This document shows, in pieces, positions 1 through 6,128 of a DNA stretch of 9,294 nt. How positions within the stretch are numbered: position 1 is the stretch's first letter; every line of letters begins with the position of its first letter. Source of the stretch: an uncultured Holdemanella sp. (GTDB lineage: Bacteria > Bacillota_I > Bacilli_A > Erysipelotrichales > Erysipelotrichaceae); NCBI RefSeq assembly GCF_934772795.1, contig NZ_CAKVMR010000078.1, forward strand, positions 1 to 9,294. The letters run 5' to 3'. The position numbers were made by a program, and so were the translations under genes. The notes under the pieces were generated by a model. It was not told the origin of the DNA and ran no database searches. It saw only the letters and a program-made list of their open reading frames with translations.

Positions 1-73
1 ACTACACTTGGCGGTAACTACCTGTGGTTGGTTTATCTCCAACTGAACTCATGCCATGCCCGGCACACATAAG

Positions 74-110
74 AAAAAATGCGATGATTAACCAATCATC
101 GCATATTTTT
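74..110 (-). terminator. Intrinsic terminator closing the minus-strand operon (bidirectional form)
   Basis: An 11-bp stem (79-89 with 94-104, core GCGATGATT/AATCATCGC) encloses a 4-nt loop (90-93). On the minus strand it is followed by six U (79-74); on the plus strand by a T-run at 105-110, so it could work both ways. The peptidase stop codon (88-90) lies inside the hairpin, so the last codons of that gene form the 5' arm. Confidence 0.85.
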
Positions 111-1161
111 TATCTAGTTTATTTAACACAATACAACCATCTTCAGTAACAAGTACCAAGTCTTCGACACGAACACCCATCTTTTCAGGTAAATAGATGC
201 CTGGTTCAATCGAGAAGATCATGCCTGGTTTTACAGTTTCTGTATTGGTTGAACTTACATCCCCAAATTCATGATCGGTTTGACCAATGAAATGTCCTAG
301 GCGATGTGTAAAGTATTCGCCATAGCCAAAGCTAGAAATATAATCACGTGCAGCTGCATCAATATCACATAGACGAACGCCTGGACGAATAATTTTTTCC
401 GCTTTTTCATTCGCAACACGCACAATGTCATGAATCTTTTTATATTCGTCACTTGCTTCTTTACAGAAATATGTACGTGTCATATCGGAACAATAACGAT
501 CTTTTCTTCCCCCAATATCAATGACAATACTCTCGCCTGCTTTTAACACAGAATCATCTGGCATATGGTGAGGATCTGCGCCATTAGCTCCAAATGAACA
601 AATGGGTGAGAACGACACGTCTTGACATCCTAACAATTTATATTGTTCAAGAATAAAAGCTTCTACTTGTTTTTCTGTCATGCCTTCTTTAATGAAATCT
701 CTTGTACGTTCCATCACAACATCATTGATCTGTGAGTTTTCAATCATACATTCAATTTCTTTTTCATCCTTAATGGCACGAGTAGCATCTACATATTTTG
801 ATCCAAGAACCACTTTCAAACCTTCACACTTTTCCATTAAAGGAATCAAGAAACGTGCTGTCCACTCTTTATCAATGCCTAGCGTTTCACTTGAATCAAT
901 AACACTAGCTAAAAGTGAAATGGAATCGTCTGTATCACTAAACCAAATTTCTTCACAATCCTTTTGTTCAACTGTAAATAATGTATTTAAAAATAATACT
1001 TTTCTTCCTTCATCATTCAAATATAGCGCAAACAATCTTTCTCCTGGACCTACATCAACACCTGTTAAATAATAAATGCTGCATGGTTCACTCACTAAGA
1101 TTTGTTTAAGCCCATCCGCCTTCATTTTTGCGATTACTTGATCGACTCTTTTTTGAAACAT
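88..1161 (-). CDS. M24 family metallopeptidase, Xaa-Pro aminopeptidase/dipeptidase-like
   Basis: A 357-residue cytoplasmic peptidase of the pita-bread fold, expected to cleave the Xaa-Pro bond at the N terminus of peptides using two divalent metal ions. Residues 1-130 form the creatinase-like N-terminal domain (SIYYLTG at 28-34); about 135-357 form the catalytic domain. All five metal ligands of the family are visible: D215 (VIDIGG), D226 (SDMTRT), H290 (RLGHFIG), E319 (SIEPGIY) and E333 (RVEDLV), plus supporting His at H198 and H297. No signal peptide. The ATG is preceded by AGGAGG with a good spacing, lying in the 10-nt gap after the kinase stop codon, so it is the last gene of the alarmone/two-component operon. 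Whether its substrate is PepQ-like (dipeptides) or PepP-like cannot be told from sequence. Its place suggests a housekeeping peptidase drawn into the regulated transcript. Confidence 0.93.
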   Translation of the reverse strand: MFQKRVDQVIAKMKADGLKQILVSEPCSIYYLTGVDVGPGERLFALYLNDEGRKVLFLNTLFTVEQKDCEEIWFSDTDDSISLLASVIDSSETLGIDKEWTARFLIPLMEKCEGLKVVLGSKYVDATRAIKDEKEIECMIENSQINDVVMERTRDFIKEGMTEKQVEAFILEQYKLLGCQDVSFSPICSFGANGADPHHMPDDSVLKAGESIVIDIGGRKDRYCSDMTRTYFCKEASDEYKKIHDIVRVANEKAEKIIRPGVRLCDIDAAARDYISSFGYGEYFTHRLGHFIGQTDHEFGDVSSTNTETVKPGMIFSIEPGIYLPEKMGVRVEDLVLVTEDGCIVLNKLDKKYAMIG

Positions 1162-1171
1162 AATTATCCTC

Positions 1172-2404
1172 CTAGAAATTCAAAGTAAATTCTGTACCTT
1201 GTATCTTATCACTTGTCACACTTAATTTGATTTTATGACTTTGCGCAATTTGACTGGCGATTGATAAGCCTAAACCGGCTCCCCCTTGATATTTTCTTGA
1301 TTTATCAACACGATAGAAACGTTCAAATACGTGTTTTAAATCTTCAGGTGGAATATAACTATCTGTATTACGAATTGTTATGACGGGTTTATTTTGTATC
1401 TTGACTAATTTAAAATAAATCTTTCCACCCTTAGGCGTATATTTGATCGCATTGTCCAAGAAAATTAAAATCAACTGTTTTAACTGCGACTCATTTCCAT
1501 GTACCTCTATATTCTCTTCCACTTCATCTATTAAATCAATACCTTTTTCAAACGCAATGGATTCAAATGGTAAAACACAATGAAAACATATATCACTCAA
1601 AGAACAATTCTGCATCGAAATTTCAATTCGATTCGCATCATTCTTGGCAAGAAACAACATATTCTCAACCAATTTTCGCATACGGTTCGCTTCACTTTGA
1701 ATGGATTCGATCCATTGTTTTTGTGAAGAAATGGTTTCTGTTGAGTGATTAATTAATACATCACTATCCGCTAAAATAACCGTTAATGGCGTTTTTAATT
1801 CGTGGCTAGCATCCGCGACAAATTGTTTCTGTTTATCCCATGCTTGTTCGACGGGTTTTAGTGCCCATTTGCTTAAAATACAACTTAATATAAAGAATAC
1901 GAGTAATACACTAGAACCAATTTGAATGGATATGATCAACATTCTATGAAAAGATGACTGCATATTCGATATATCCACAAAGGCTACGGCATAGCCTGAA
2001 GGAATAATAGTATTTTCGTCTACTTGATAGTTGGTGATTTTTTCTTTTTTATACGCAAACCCAAGTTTTTTCAACACTCCAATATCATCTTTGTCTTCTA
2101 CACTTTCAATTAAGCTTTGTGCATCATCTGCATATATATTCCATACAGAACGACTTGTGATCATATATTCATAATTGGAATCGGTATAAATCACAAAGGA
2201 ATTCCCGTTAAAATTTCGATTGTTCTCAAAAGAAAAATTAAAATCTTTATCTTTTAATTTCAAAGCTAATTCTAGACTTCGTTCTACATCTTTTTTATCA
2301 TGTATATAATTGGAGCAGCATACGACGCCAAAAACAGAAAGTAAGATGATACTGACAAAGGACATTAAAATCAAAATGAATTTGGTCTGTAATTTTTTAA
2401 GCAT
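1172..2404 (-). CDS. Membrane sensor histidine kinase (HisKA-HATPase, CiaH/PhoR-like)
   Basis: A 410-residue two-pass sensor kinase. TM1 is about residues 8-30 and TM2 about 155-178, bounding an extracellular sensor region of about 125 residues of no recognised type. No clear HAMP domain follows. The H-box is FVADASHELKTPLTVI with phosphoacceptor H201; the N-box is FLDNAIKYTPKGG with N318; the F-box FERFYRVDKSR is at 360-370; the G2 box is GGAGLGLSI at 374-382. The G1 box is unusual: NTDSYIPPE starting at 346 replaces the usual DNGPGIP. The ATG overlaps the end of the upstream response regulator by 8 nt and has AGAGG seven nt upstream, so the two are translationally coupled and almost surely cognate. 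It is the only kinase in an operon with two response regulators, so it may phosphorylate both. The signal sensed is unknown. Confidence 0.95.
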   Translation of the reverse strand: MLKKLQTKFILILMSFVSIILLSVFGVVCCSNYIHDKKDVERSLELALKLKDKDFNFSFENNRNFNGNSFVIYTDSNYEYMITSRSVWNIYADDAQSLIESVEDKDDIGVLKKLGFAYKKEKITNYQVDENTIIPSGYAVAFVDISNMQSSFHRMLIISIQIGSSVLLVFFILSCILSKWALKPVEQAWDKQKQFVADASHELKTPLTVILADSDVLINHSTETISSQKQWIESIQSEANRMRKLVENMLFLAKNDANRIEISMQNCSLSDICFHCVLPFESIAFEKGIDLIDEVEENIEVHGNESQLKQLILIFLDNAIKYTPKGGKIYFKLVKIQNKPVITIRNTDSYIPPEDLKHVFERFYRVDKSRKYQGGAGLGLSIASQIAQSHKIKLSVTSDKIQGTEFTLNF

Positions 2405-3074
2405 CGCAAACCTCTAGTCGATATCCAACTTTTCGAATCACCTTAATTGAAACTTTACTCTTTAAAAATTTTAATTTCTTTCGCAAAAACGAAATATAGA
2501 CTTCGACATTATTGTCCATCGCATCACTTTCACTTCCCCATACAGAGATAATCAAATCATCTTTTGAAGTAATCATTTCTGGATGTGACATTAAGTGTTT
2601 CATGATCTCAAACTCTTTATATCCCAAATGGATATGTTGACTTTTACAATACAACTCACAAGTATCCAATTGTAAAGAAAGATCTTCATACTTTAATTCG
2701 TGTACAATGACTTCTCCTTTACGTCTTGTTAGTGCATTAATGCGAGCAACAAGTTCGGCAGCTGAAAATGGTTTCGTCATATAGTCATCGGCCCCTACAT
2801 TTAGGCCTTTGACTTTGTCTGGAATTTCATCTAGTGCCGACAATAAAAGTGTTGGTGTTTCAATTTTATTGGCACGCATCTTTTGTACGATCTCAAAACC
2901 ATTCATACCAGGAAGCATGATATCTAAAACGGCTACATCATAGTATCCGCTTAGGGCAAGATCTAAACCTTCTTGTCCATCATAGGCCATAGTCACCTGC
3001 CATTTTTGTTCTTCTAAAATTTGTGCAATCGCATACGCAATATTTTTTTCATCATCCACTACCAATATATTCAT
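2397..3074 (-). CDS. OmpR/PhoB-type response regulator, canonical (CiaR-like candidate)
   Basis: A 225-residue DNA-binding response regulator. Receiver domain 1-115: acidic pair D7/D8 (VVDDE), phosphoacceptor D51 (VLDIMLP), switch S79 (LLLSALDE), K101 (MTKPF). The winged-helix effector is about 125-225 and intact: YKEFEIMKHL, ISVWGSESD, recognition-helix region NNVEVYISFLRKKL, and wing IRKVGYRLE. The VEVYxSxxRKKL core resembles streptococcal CiaR. The start has an AAAGGG-type site about ten nt upstream; the gene begins 24 nt after the preceding regulator and overlaps the kinase gene by 8 nt. It is the most likely protein to bind the NTTAAG-N5-NTTAAG repeats found at three promoters in this window, including that of its own operon. 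That pairing is inference. Confidence 0.95.
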   Translation of the reverse strand: MNILVVDDEKNIAYAIAQILEEQKWQVTMAYDGQEGLDLALSGYYDVAVLDIMLPGMNGFEIVQKMRANKIETPTLLLSALDEIPDKVKGLNVGADDYMTKPFSAAELVARINALTRRKGEVIVHELKYEDLSLQLDTCELYCKSQHIHLGYKEFEIMKHLMSHPEMITSKDDLIISVWGSESDAMDNNVEVYISFLRKKLKFLKSKVSIKVIRKVGYRLEVCDA

Positions 3075-3098
3075 AATGTCACGCCCTTTCTTCCTTTT

Positions 3099-3767
3099 TT
3101 ATATATTAACACACAGTTCTATATTTTCTTCATTAATTTCAATATGTGCCTTTGATGACAAGGCCAAAAGTTTTCGATTCAAATAAGACACATATAATGA
3201 AACTGTATTCGGATTCACATTGACTCGATTGTCCCATACTTTTTCAATCACTAGCCAAATGGGTACTCGATTTGATTCACTTCGAATCAACAAAGAAAGA
3301 ATACTACTTTCATATTTAGATAATTGATATTTTGTATTCTTACAAGAAAGTGTTTCTTCTTTCTTGTTCAAAATAATATCTTGATATTGTAGATAAGAAT
3401 CATCCATTATATTTTCTTTCAACATCACTTTGATTCGTGCAATCAATTCCTTTGTCGAAAAGGGTTTAGATAAATAATCATTGGCACCTAGATCAAAGCC
3501 TATAACTTTATCATCTACTTCATTTAATGCACTTAAAAGCAATACCGGAATATCTATTTTCTTTTTTCGAATCATAGACAATACTTCATACCCATTCTTT
3601 TCTGGCATCATAATATCTAAAATTAATCCGTCATACATTTCTTGAGAAACAAGATGAATTGCACTATTCCCATCAAAACACACATCGCAATTATATCCTG
3701 CATCTATTAAGACGGCTTGTAGTGCCTTCGCTAAATTTATTTCATCATCCGCTATCAACAATCGCAT
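3099..3767 (-). CDS. OmpR-type response regulator with divergent C-terminal DNA-binding domain
   Basis: A 222-residue response regulator and probable diverged tandem copy of the next gene. The receiver is intact: D7/D8 (IADDE), D51 (ILDIMMP), S79 (LLLSALNE), K101 (LSKPF); it shares LLLSAL and many other positions with its neighbour. The C-terminal winged helix is recognisable (YQLSKYESSILSLL, IEKVWDNRV, NTVSLYVSYLNRKL) but the terminal wing motif, normally R-x-x-GYRL, is replaced by IEINEENIELCVNI. Altered or lost DNA binding is therefore possible. I chose the ATG at 3767 because GAGGG sits 5 nt upstream and one nt separates it from the synthetase stop; an in-frame TTG four codons upstream is less likely. 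It has no separate kinase gene, so it probably shares the downstream one or acts as a phosphate sink or partner. Confidence 0.92.
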   Translation of the reverse strand: MRLLIADDEINLAKALQAVLIDAGYNCDVCFDGNSAIHLVSQEMYDGLILDIMMPEKNGYEVLSMIRKKKIDIPVLLLSALNEVDDKVIGFDLGANDYLSKPFSTKELIARIKVMLKENIMDDSYLQYQDIILNKKEETLSCKNTKYQLSKYESSILSLLIRSESNRVPIWLVIEKVWDNRVNVNPNTVSLYVSYLNRKLLALSSKAHIEINEENIELCVNI

Positions 3768-3768
3768 A

Positions 3769-4290
3769 TTATCCCTCAATTCTATCTTTGATTGCCTGAA
3801 ACGATAAGTCTAAAGATGCAATTTCATCGGCACATCGTTTTAATTCACTTCGAATCAATTCTTCATCTTCAATGTGCTTCTTATAATGAATTTGATGTTC
3901 TAGATTTGCCCAAAAATCAAGTGCGATCGTACGCACCTGAATTTCAACCAAACAACCATCTACTTTAATAATCACATGTAGACTTCGATAGCCACTTGGT
4001 TTTGGTTGTTTTAAATAATCTCTTACTTCCATCACTTTAAAACATGAAACAATCCAATCTTTTACTTCATAGATTTCATCCACAAACGAACAAATGATGC
4101 GAACTCCAATAATATCATGAAGCAATGAATAATCATTACCTATCTTATTTAATACACTTTCTGGTGATTTGATCCTTGAAGTTGTATATTGTATACAATC
4201 GAATGCACTGGATTGAATTGTATTTAAAACTTGATCCAAAACATTTTTAAACTTATCATAGTCAGATCCATAAAATTCTTGATATGTCAT
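3769..4290 (-). CDS. Small alarmone synthetase, (p)ppGpp synthetase (RelP/RelQ-like)
   Basis: A RelA/SpoT-type synthetase domain with no hydrolase, TGS or ACT domain, expected to transfer pyrophosphate from ATP to GDP/GTP to make (p)ppGpp in the cytoplasm. Numbered from this ATG, the motifs are SRIKSPESVLNKI (38-50, substrate loop), HDIIGVRIICSF (58-69, catalytic D59), KQPKPSGYRSLH (94-105) and VEIQVRTIALDFWANLEHQIHYK (split here as VEIQVRT at 115-121 with E116, and DFWANLEHQIHYK at 125-137). These look closest to RelP/YwaC. At 173 residues it is shorter than the usual 210-230, the loss being N-terminal. A longer reading from 4407 adds a hydrophobic run that lies under the previous gene's end and its terminator, so I reject it. 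No Shine-Dalgarno is seen; the predicted promoter places the transcript start on this ATG, so it may be leaderless. It ends one nt before the next gene. Confidence 0.9.
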   Translation of the reverse strand: MTYQEFYGSDYDKFKNVLDQVLNTIQSSAFDCIQYTTSRIKSPESVLNKIGNDYSLLHDIIGVRIICSFVDEIYEVKDWIVSCFKVMEVRDYLKQPKPSGYRSLHVIIKVDGCLVEIQVRTIALDFWANLEHQIHYKKHIEDEELIRSELKRCADEIASLDLSFQAIKDRIEG

Positions 4291-4296
4291 ACCATA

Positions 4297-4329
4297 AACA
4301 TACATACAAAGACTTAAAATTGGCTTAAA
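4297..4329 (-). promoter_or_regulatory. Repeat-type promoter of the synthetase-regulator-kinase operon
   Basis: Minus strand: TTTAAG (4329-4324), CCAAT, TTTAAG (4318-4313), a 10-nt spacer, then TATGTT (4302-4297) as -10. No canonical -35 is present, as expected for a promoter activated by a response regulator. The first repeat overlaps the U-tract of the upstream gene's terminator. A start about 7 nt past the -10 falls on A4290 of the synthetase ATG. The -10 matches only 4 of 6 consensus positions, but the spacing is identical to two other promoters in this window. Confidence 0.65.
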
Positions 4330-4354
4330 AAAAGTTAGAGATTGCTCTCTAACT
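4327..4354 (-). terminator. Intrinsic terminator of the sulfotransferase-like gene
   Basis: A 9-bp perfect stem (4346-4354 with 4333-4341, core GTTAGAGA/TCTCTAAC), 4-nt loop, then seven U (4333-4327). The sulfotransferase stop codon (4349-4351) is inside the 5' arm. It separates that transcript from the following operon, which restarts from its own promoter a few bases on. Confidence 0.88.
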
Positions 4355-5902
4355 AAAATAATATCCTTTATAATCATAATAATAAATTCGATAAATAAAG
4401 CGATCATTTTTCTTGATACTAAATTGTTGTTCTAGATTTCCATCCGTATCATAGATAGATAAAAGTCCTGCAATACCTGAATCCACGACAATATGATCAC
4501 CTAGATTTTGTGCACTCGATACATAGGCACTAAACGGAACCTCAAAAGATTTAACCAAAGTATATGTACCTTCATTTTCATCCACTAAGTATTGATAGTA
4601 ATACGATGTCGTTCCTTCTAAAATACTTGTTTGAATCCCATCATTGACAGTCCAGTCATAATCTTTTCTTGTCTTTGAATAGCCAAAGTTATTGTCAAAC
4701 ATATATAGATAGTATTGACCTGATTCTAATGAATCATCTTCCATATAGGTTACAGTATGTTGTCCTCCACTTGTCAAGAAGTCCCCTACTTTTGTATATA
4801 AGTATTCGGTATAGTCTGTATCTTTCCAGAAATCTTCATTTCCGATGATATAGCCAATACTTGGATTTGTACTTAAGTTATTGATTTTAATGATTGAACT
4901 TGTTTCTCGAGAAGAAAGAATCGCACTATCATCACTTAAGTATTGAAGTGTATTGATATGCATCCAATCCCATTTTGAACCTTCTTTATGGTCCGTACTC
5001 TCTTTATAACTTCCAAATAAATCATCTAAATCTAATAATTCACTAACTTCTTCTGTATCTACATCCACTTTAATAATGCAGTCTTCAACACTATTCTTTT
5101 CTTCATTTGTAGCTAAAAGAATTAAATTTCCATCCTGATCAAATTGATAATCATGATGAATAATATAATTACCTAAATCATAAATGTGTTCAATCATCCC
5201 CAAATGATTGATAGCTGCCATTCTATGTGTAGAAACACTCATATATAGTGTTTGATTTTGCATCAACATACGATGTGATCGATATCCAATAATTGGAATT
5301 TCTGAACGCAAAATGCCATTTGTATCATACATATAGACAAAGTCTTGATCATCCGCATCATTTCCTAATAGTGTATATAAACCATTACCTAAGTCTTGTT
5401 TAGAACCAGATACTTGTTCAAGTTGAATATCTTCATCCCCTAAAAGAGAGCCCATTGTATAGTTTGTACTTACACTTTGACTTGTACCATCCTTATAGGT
5501 AGCTGTAATCGTAATGGTATTTGTACAATCAGGAATCAAACCAATCAATTGAAATTCATGTTCTTTTTGAAATTCTTTTGCCTGATAAGCTGTTGCACTA
5601 AAGTCTGCATAATCGTTGCTACTCACCGTATATGTAATTTTAGCGGCTTTGGATGTATTGAAATAAACATACATCGATTGCGTATTGGTTGAAAAAGGAT
5701 TGTACTTCATAAATATATTTTGAAGTGTATAATTTCCATTTCCCTTTTCATTTTCTAAATCCGATAAAGCCTGTTCTTGAAACTGAGTTGTATAAATTTT
5801 ATTTACAGTGACTGTAGATTGGTTATCTTTATAGATTCCATATCCAATGGTAAGTCCGATAATCAACACAAAAATCAATATATTCCCGAGTTTTTTCTTC
5901 AT
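4349..5902 (-). CDS. Arylsulfate sulfotransferase (AssT-like), membrane-anchored or secreted
   Basis: A 517-residue exported protein. Residues 5-24 form a hydrophobic signal or anchor segment after MKKK; no lipobox cysteine follows. About 45-150 is the beta-rich N-terminal domain; about 165-517 is the propeller-like catalytic domain. Family signatures and candidate active-site residues are H249/H250 (HHDYQFDQDGNLILL), H315 (WDWMHINTLQ), R332 (LSSRETSSIIKI) and H382 (SGGQHTVTYMED). These match in order the His252, His356, Arg374 and sulfo-accepting His436 of E. coli AssT. The enzyme family moves sulfate between phenolic compounds without PAPS, outside the cytoplasm. C126 and C275 could form a disulfide. 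The ATG has GAGGTG 8 nt upstream. It is monocistronic, between a repeat-type promoter and a terminator. The physiological substrate is unknown, and a non-enzymatic sensor role cannot be excluded. Confidence 0.85.
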   Translation of the reverse strand: MKKKLGNILIFVLIIGLTIGYGIYKDNQSTVTVNKIYTTQFQEQALSDLENEKGNGNYTLQNIFMKYNPFSTNTQSMYVYFNTSKAAKITYTVSSNDYADFSATAYQAKEFQKEHEFQLIGLIPDCTNTITITATYKDGTSQSVSTNYTMGSLLGDEDIQLEQVSGSKQDLGNGLYTLLGNDADDQDFVYMYDTNGILRSEIPIIGYRSHRMLMQNQTLYMSVSTHRMAAINHLGMIEHIYDLGNYIIHHDYQFDQDGNLILLATNEEKNSVEDCIIKVDVDTEEVSELLDLDDLFGSYKESTDHKEGSKWDWMHINTLQYLSDDSAILSSRETSSIIKINNLSTNPSIGYIIGNEDFWKDTDYTEYLYTKVGDFLTSGGQHTVTYMEDDSLESGQYYLYMFDNNFGYSKTRKDYDWTVNDGIQTSILEGTTSYYYQYLVDENEGTYTLVKSFEVPFSAYVSSAQNLGDHIVVDSGIAGLLSIYDTDGNLEQQFSIKKNDRFIYRIYYYDYKGYYFS

Positions 5903-5922
5903 AACAAATTCACCTCAGAAAC

Positions 5923-5965
5923 ATTGTATTATGTTTTCCTTAAGATTTCCTTAAGTTTTCTTAAG
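5923..5965 (-). promoter_or_regulatory. Repeat-type promoter of the sulfotransferase-like gene
   Basis: Three CTTAAG hexamers start at 5939, 5950 and 5960, one per helical turn, in AAGGAAA context. On the minus strand the two nearest the gene read CTTAAG, GAAAT, CTTAAG, a 10-nt spacer, then TACAAT (5928-5923) as -10. CATAAT at 5933-5928 is an alternative -10. A TTGACA at 5982-5977 has no -10 at 16-18 nt and is not used here. The predicted leader is only about 15 nt. Confidence 0.65.
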
Positions 5966-5980
5966 AATTTAAAAATTGTC

Positions 5981-6048
5981 AAAAAAAAGGAAATAGGCAT
6001 GATTATTTTAAGGGCATGAAAAGTATAATCAGTGCATTTGCCTATTTC
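5981..6048 (-). terminator. Bulged terminator hairpin with U8 tail
   Basis: Two stacked stems (10 bp and 7 bp) with a continuous 3' arm (6006-5990) and one C followed by eight U on the minus strand. It lies between the distal repeat-type promoter (6088-6056) and the sulfotransferase promoter, so the only transcript it can stop is the one from the distal promoter. On the plus strand there is no U-tract after the stem. Confidence 0.65.
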
Positions 6049-6049
6049 G
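5981..6049 (-). ncRNA. Candidate small RNA or leader attenuator made from the upstream repeat-type promoter
   Basis: Starting about 7 nt after the TATACT -10, minus-strand transcription gives a ~69-nt RNA ending in a U8 tract (5988-5981). Outer stem: GAAATAGGCA (6048-6039) with TGCCTATTTC (5999-5990), 10 bp. Inner stem: TGATTAT (6031-6025) with ATAATCA (6006-6000), 7 bp. A 7-nt bulge (6038-6032) and an 18-nt loop (6024-6007) remain unpaired. The loop contains CUUUUCAUGCCCUU, the complement of a purine-rich site followed by AUGAAAA, so pairing with translation starts is conceivable. No reading frame of note. The alternative is a terminated leader that limits read-through into the sulfotransferase gene. 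Confidence 0.5.
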
Positions 6050-6055
6050 TTAATG

Positions 6056-6088
6056 AGTATATATATTAAAACTTAAATAAACCTTAAA
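6056..6088 (-). promoter_or_regulatory. Repeat-type promoter of the candidate small RNA, also a possible operator for the divergent gene
   Basis: Minus strand: TTTAAG (6088-6083), GTTTA, TTTAAG (6077-6072), 10-nt spacer, TATACT (6061-6056). The repeat spacing of 5 and the 10-nt distance to the -10 equal those at 4297-4329 and 5923-5955. There is no canonical -35. In the plus direction the same repeats read CTTAAA and sit 16 nt before the TATAAT of the divergent gene. Confidence 0.65.
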
Positions 6089-6110
6089 AGATATTCAATG
6101 ATGATATAAT
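6083..6110 (+). promoter_or_regulatory. Promoter of the LURP-one-like gene
   Basis: A perfect TATAAT (6105-6110) lies about 18 nt before the start codon. At the -35 distance there is only CTTAAA (6083-6088), one of the response-regulator-type repeats, and no TTGACA-like hexamer. Transcription would begin near 6117, giving a leader of about 12 nt. Activation or repression by the repeat-binding regulator is inferred. Confidence 0.5.
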
Positions 6111-6128
6111 TGATTTGGTGGTGATACT

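Noticed and set aside
680..1072. 130-codon plus-strand frame opposite the M24 peptidase
   Set aside because: Antisense shadow of a well-supported gene with all catalytic residues; no ribosome site and no domain.
4291..4407. N-terminal extension of the alarmone synthetase to 4407
   Set aside because: It would translate through the sulfotransferase terminator and overlap that gene by 59 nt. It gives a hydrophobic sequence foreign to the family, and no ribosome site supports it.
5977..5982. TTGACA as -35 of the sulfotransferase gene
   Set aside because: At 16-18 nt spacing the -10 positions read AAAACT or similar; no TATAAT-like hexamer fits.
6007..6012. Single TTTAAG inside the hairpin loop
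   Set aside because: No partner hexamer 11 bp away on either side, so it does not form the repeat operator.
5777..6019. 80-codon plus-strand frame across the sulfotransferase start and promoter
   Set aside because: It runs through the repeat operator and terminator hairpin, has no ribosome site and resembles no family.
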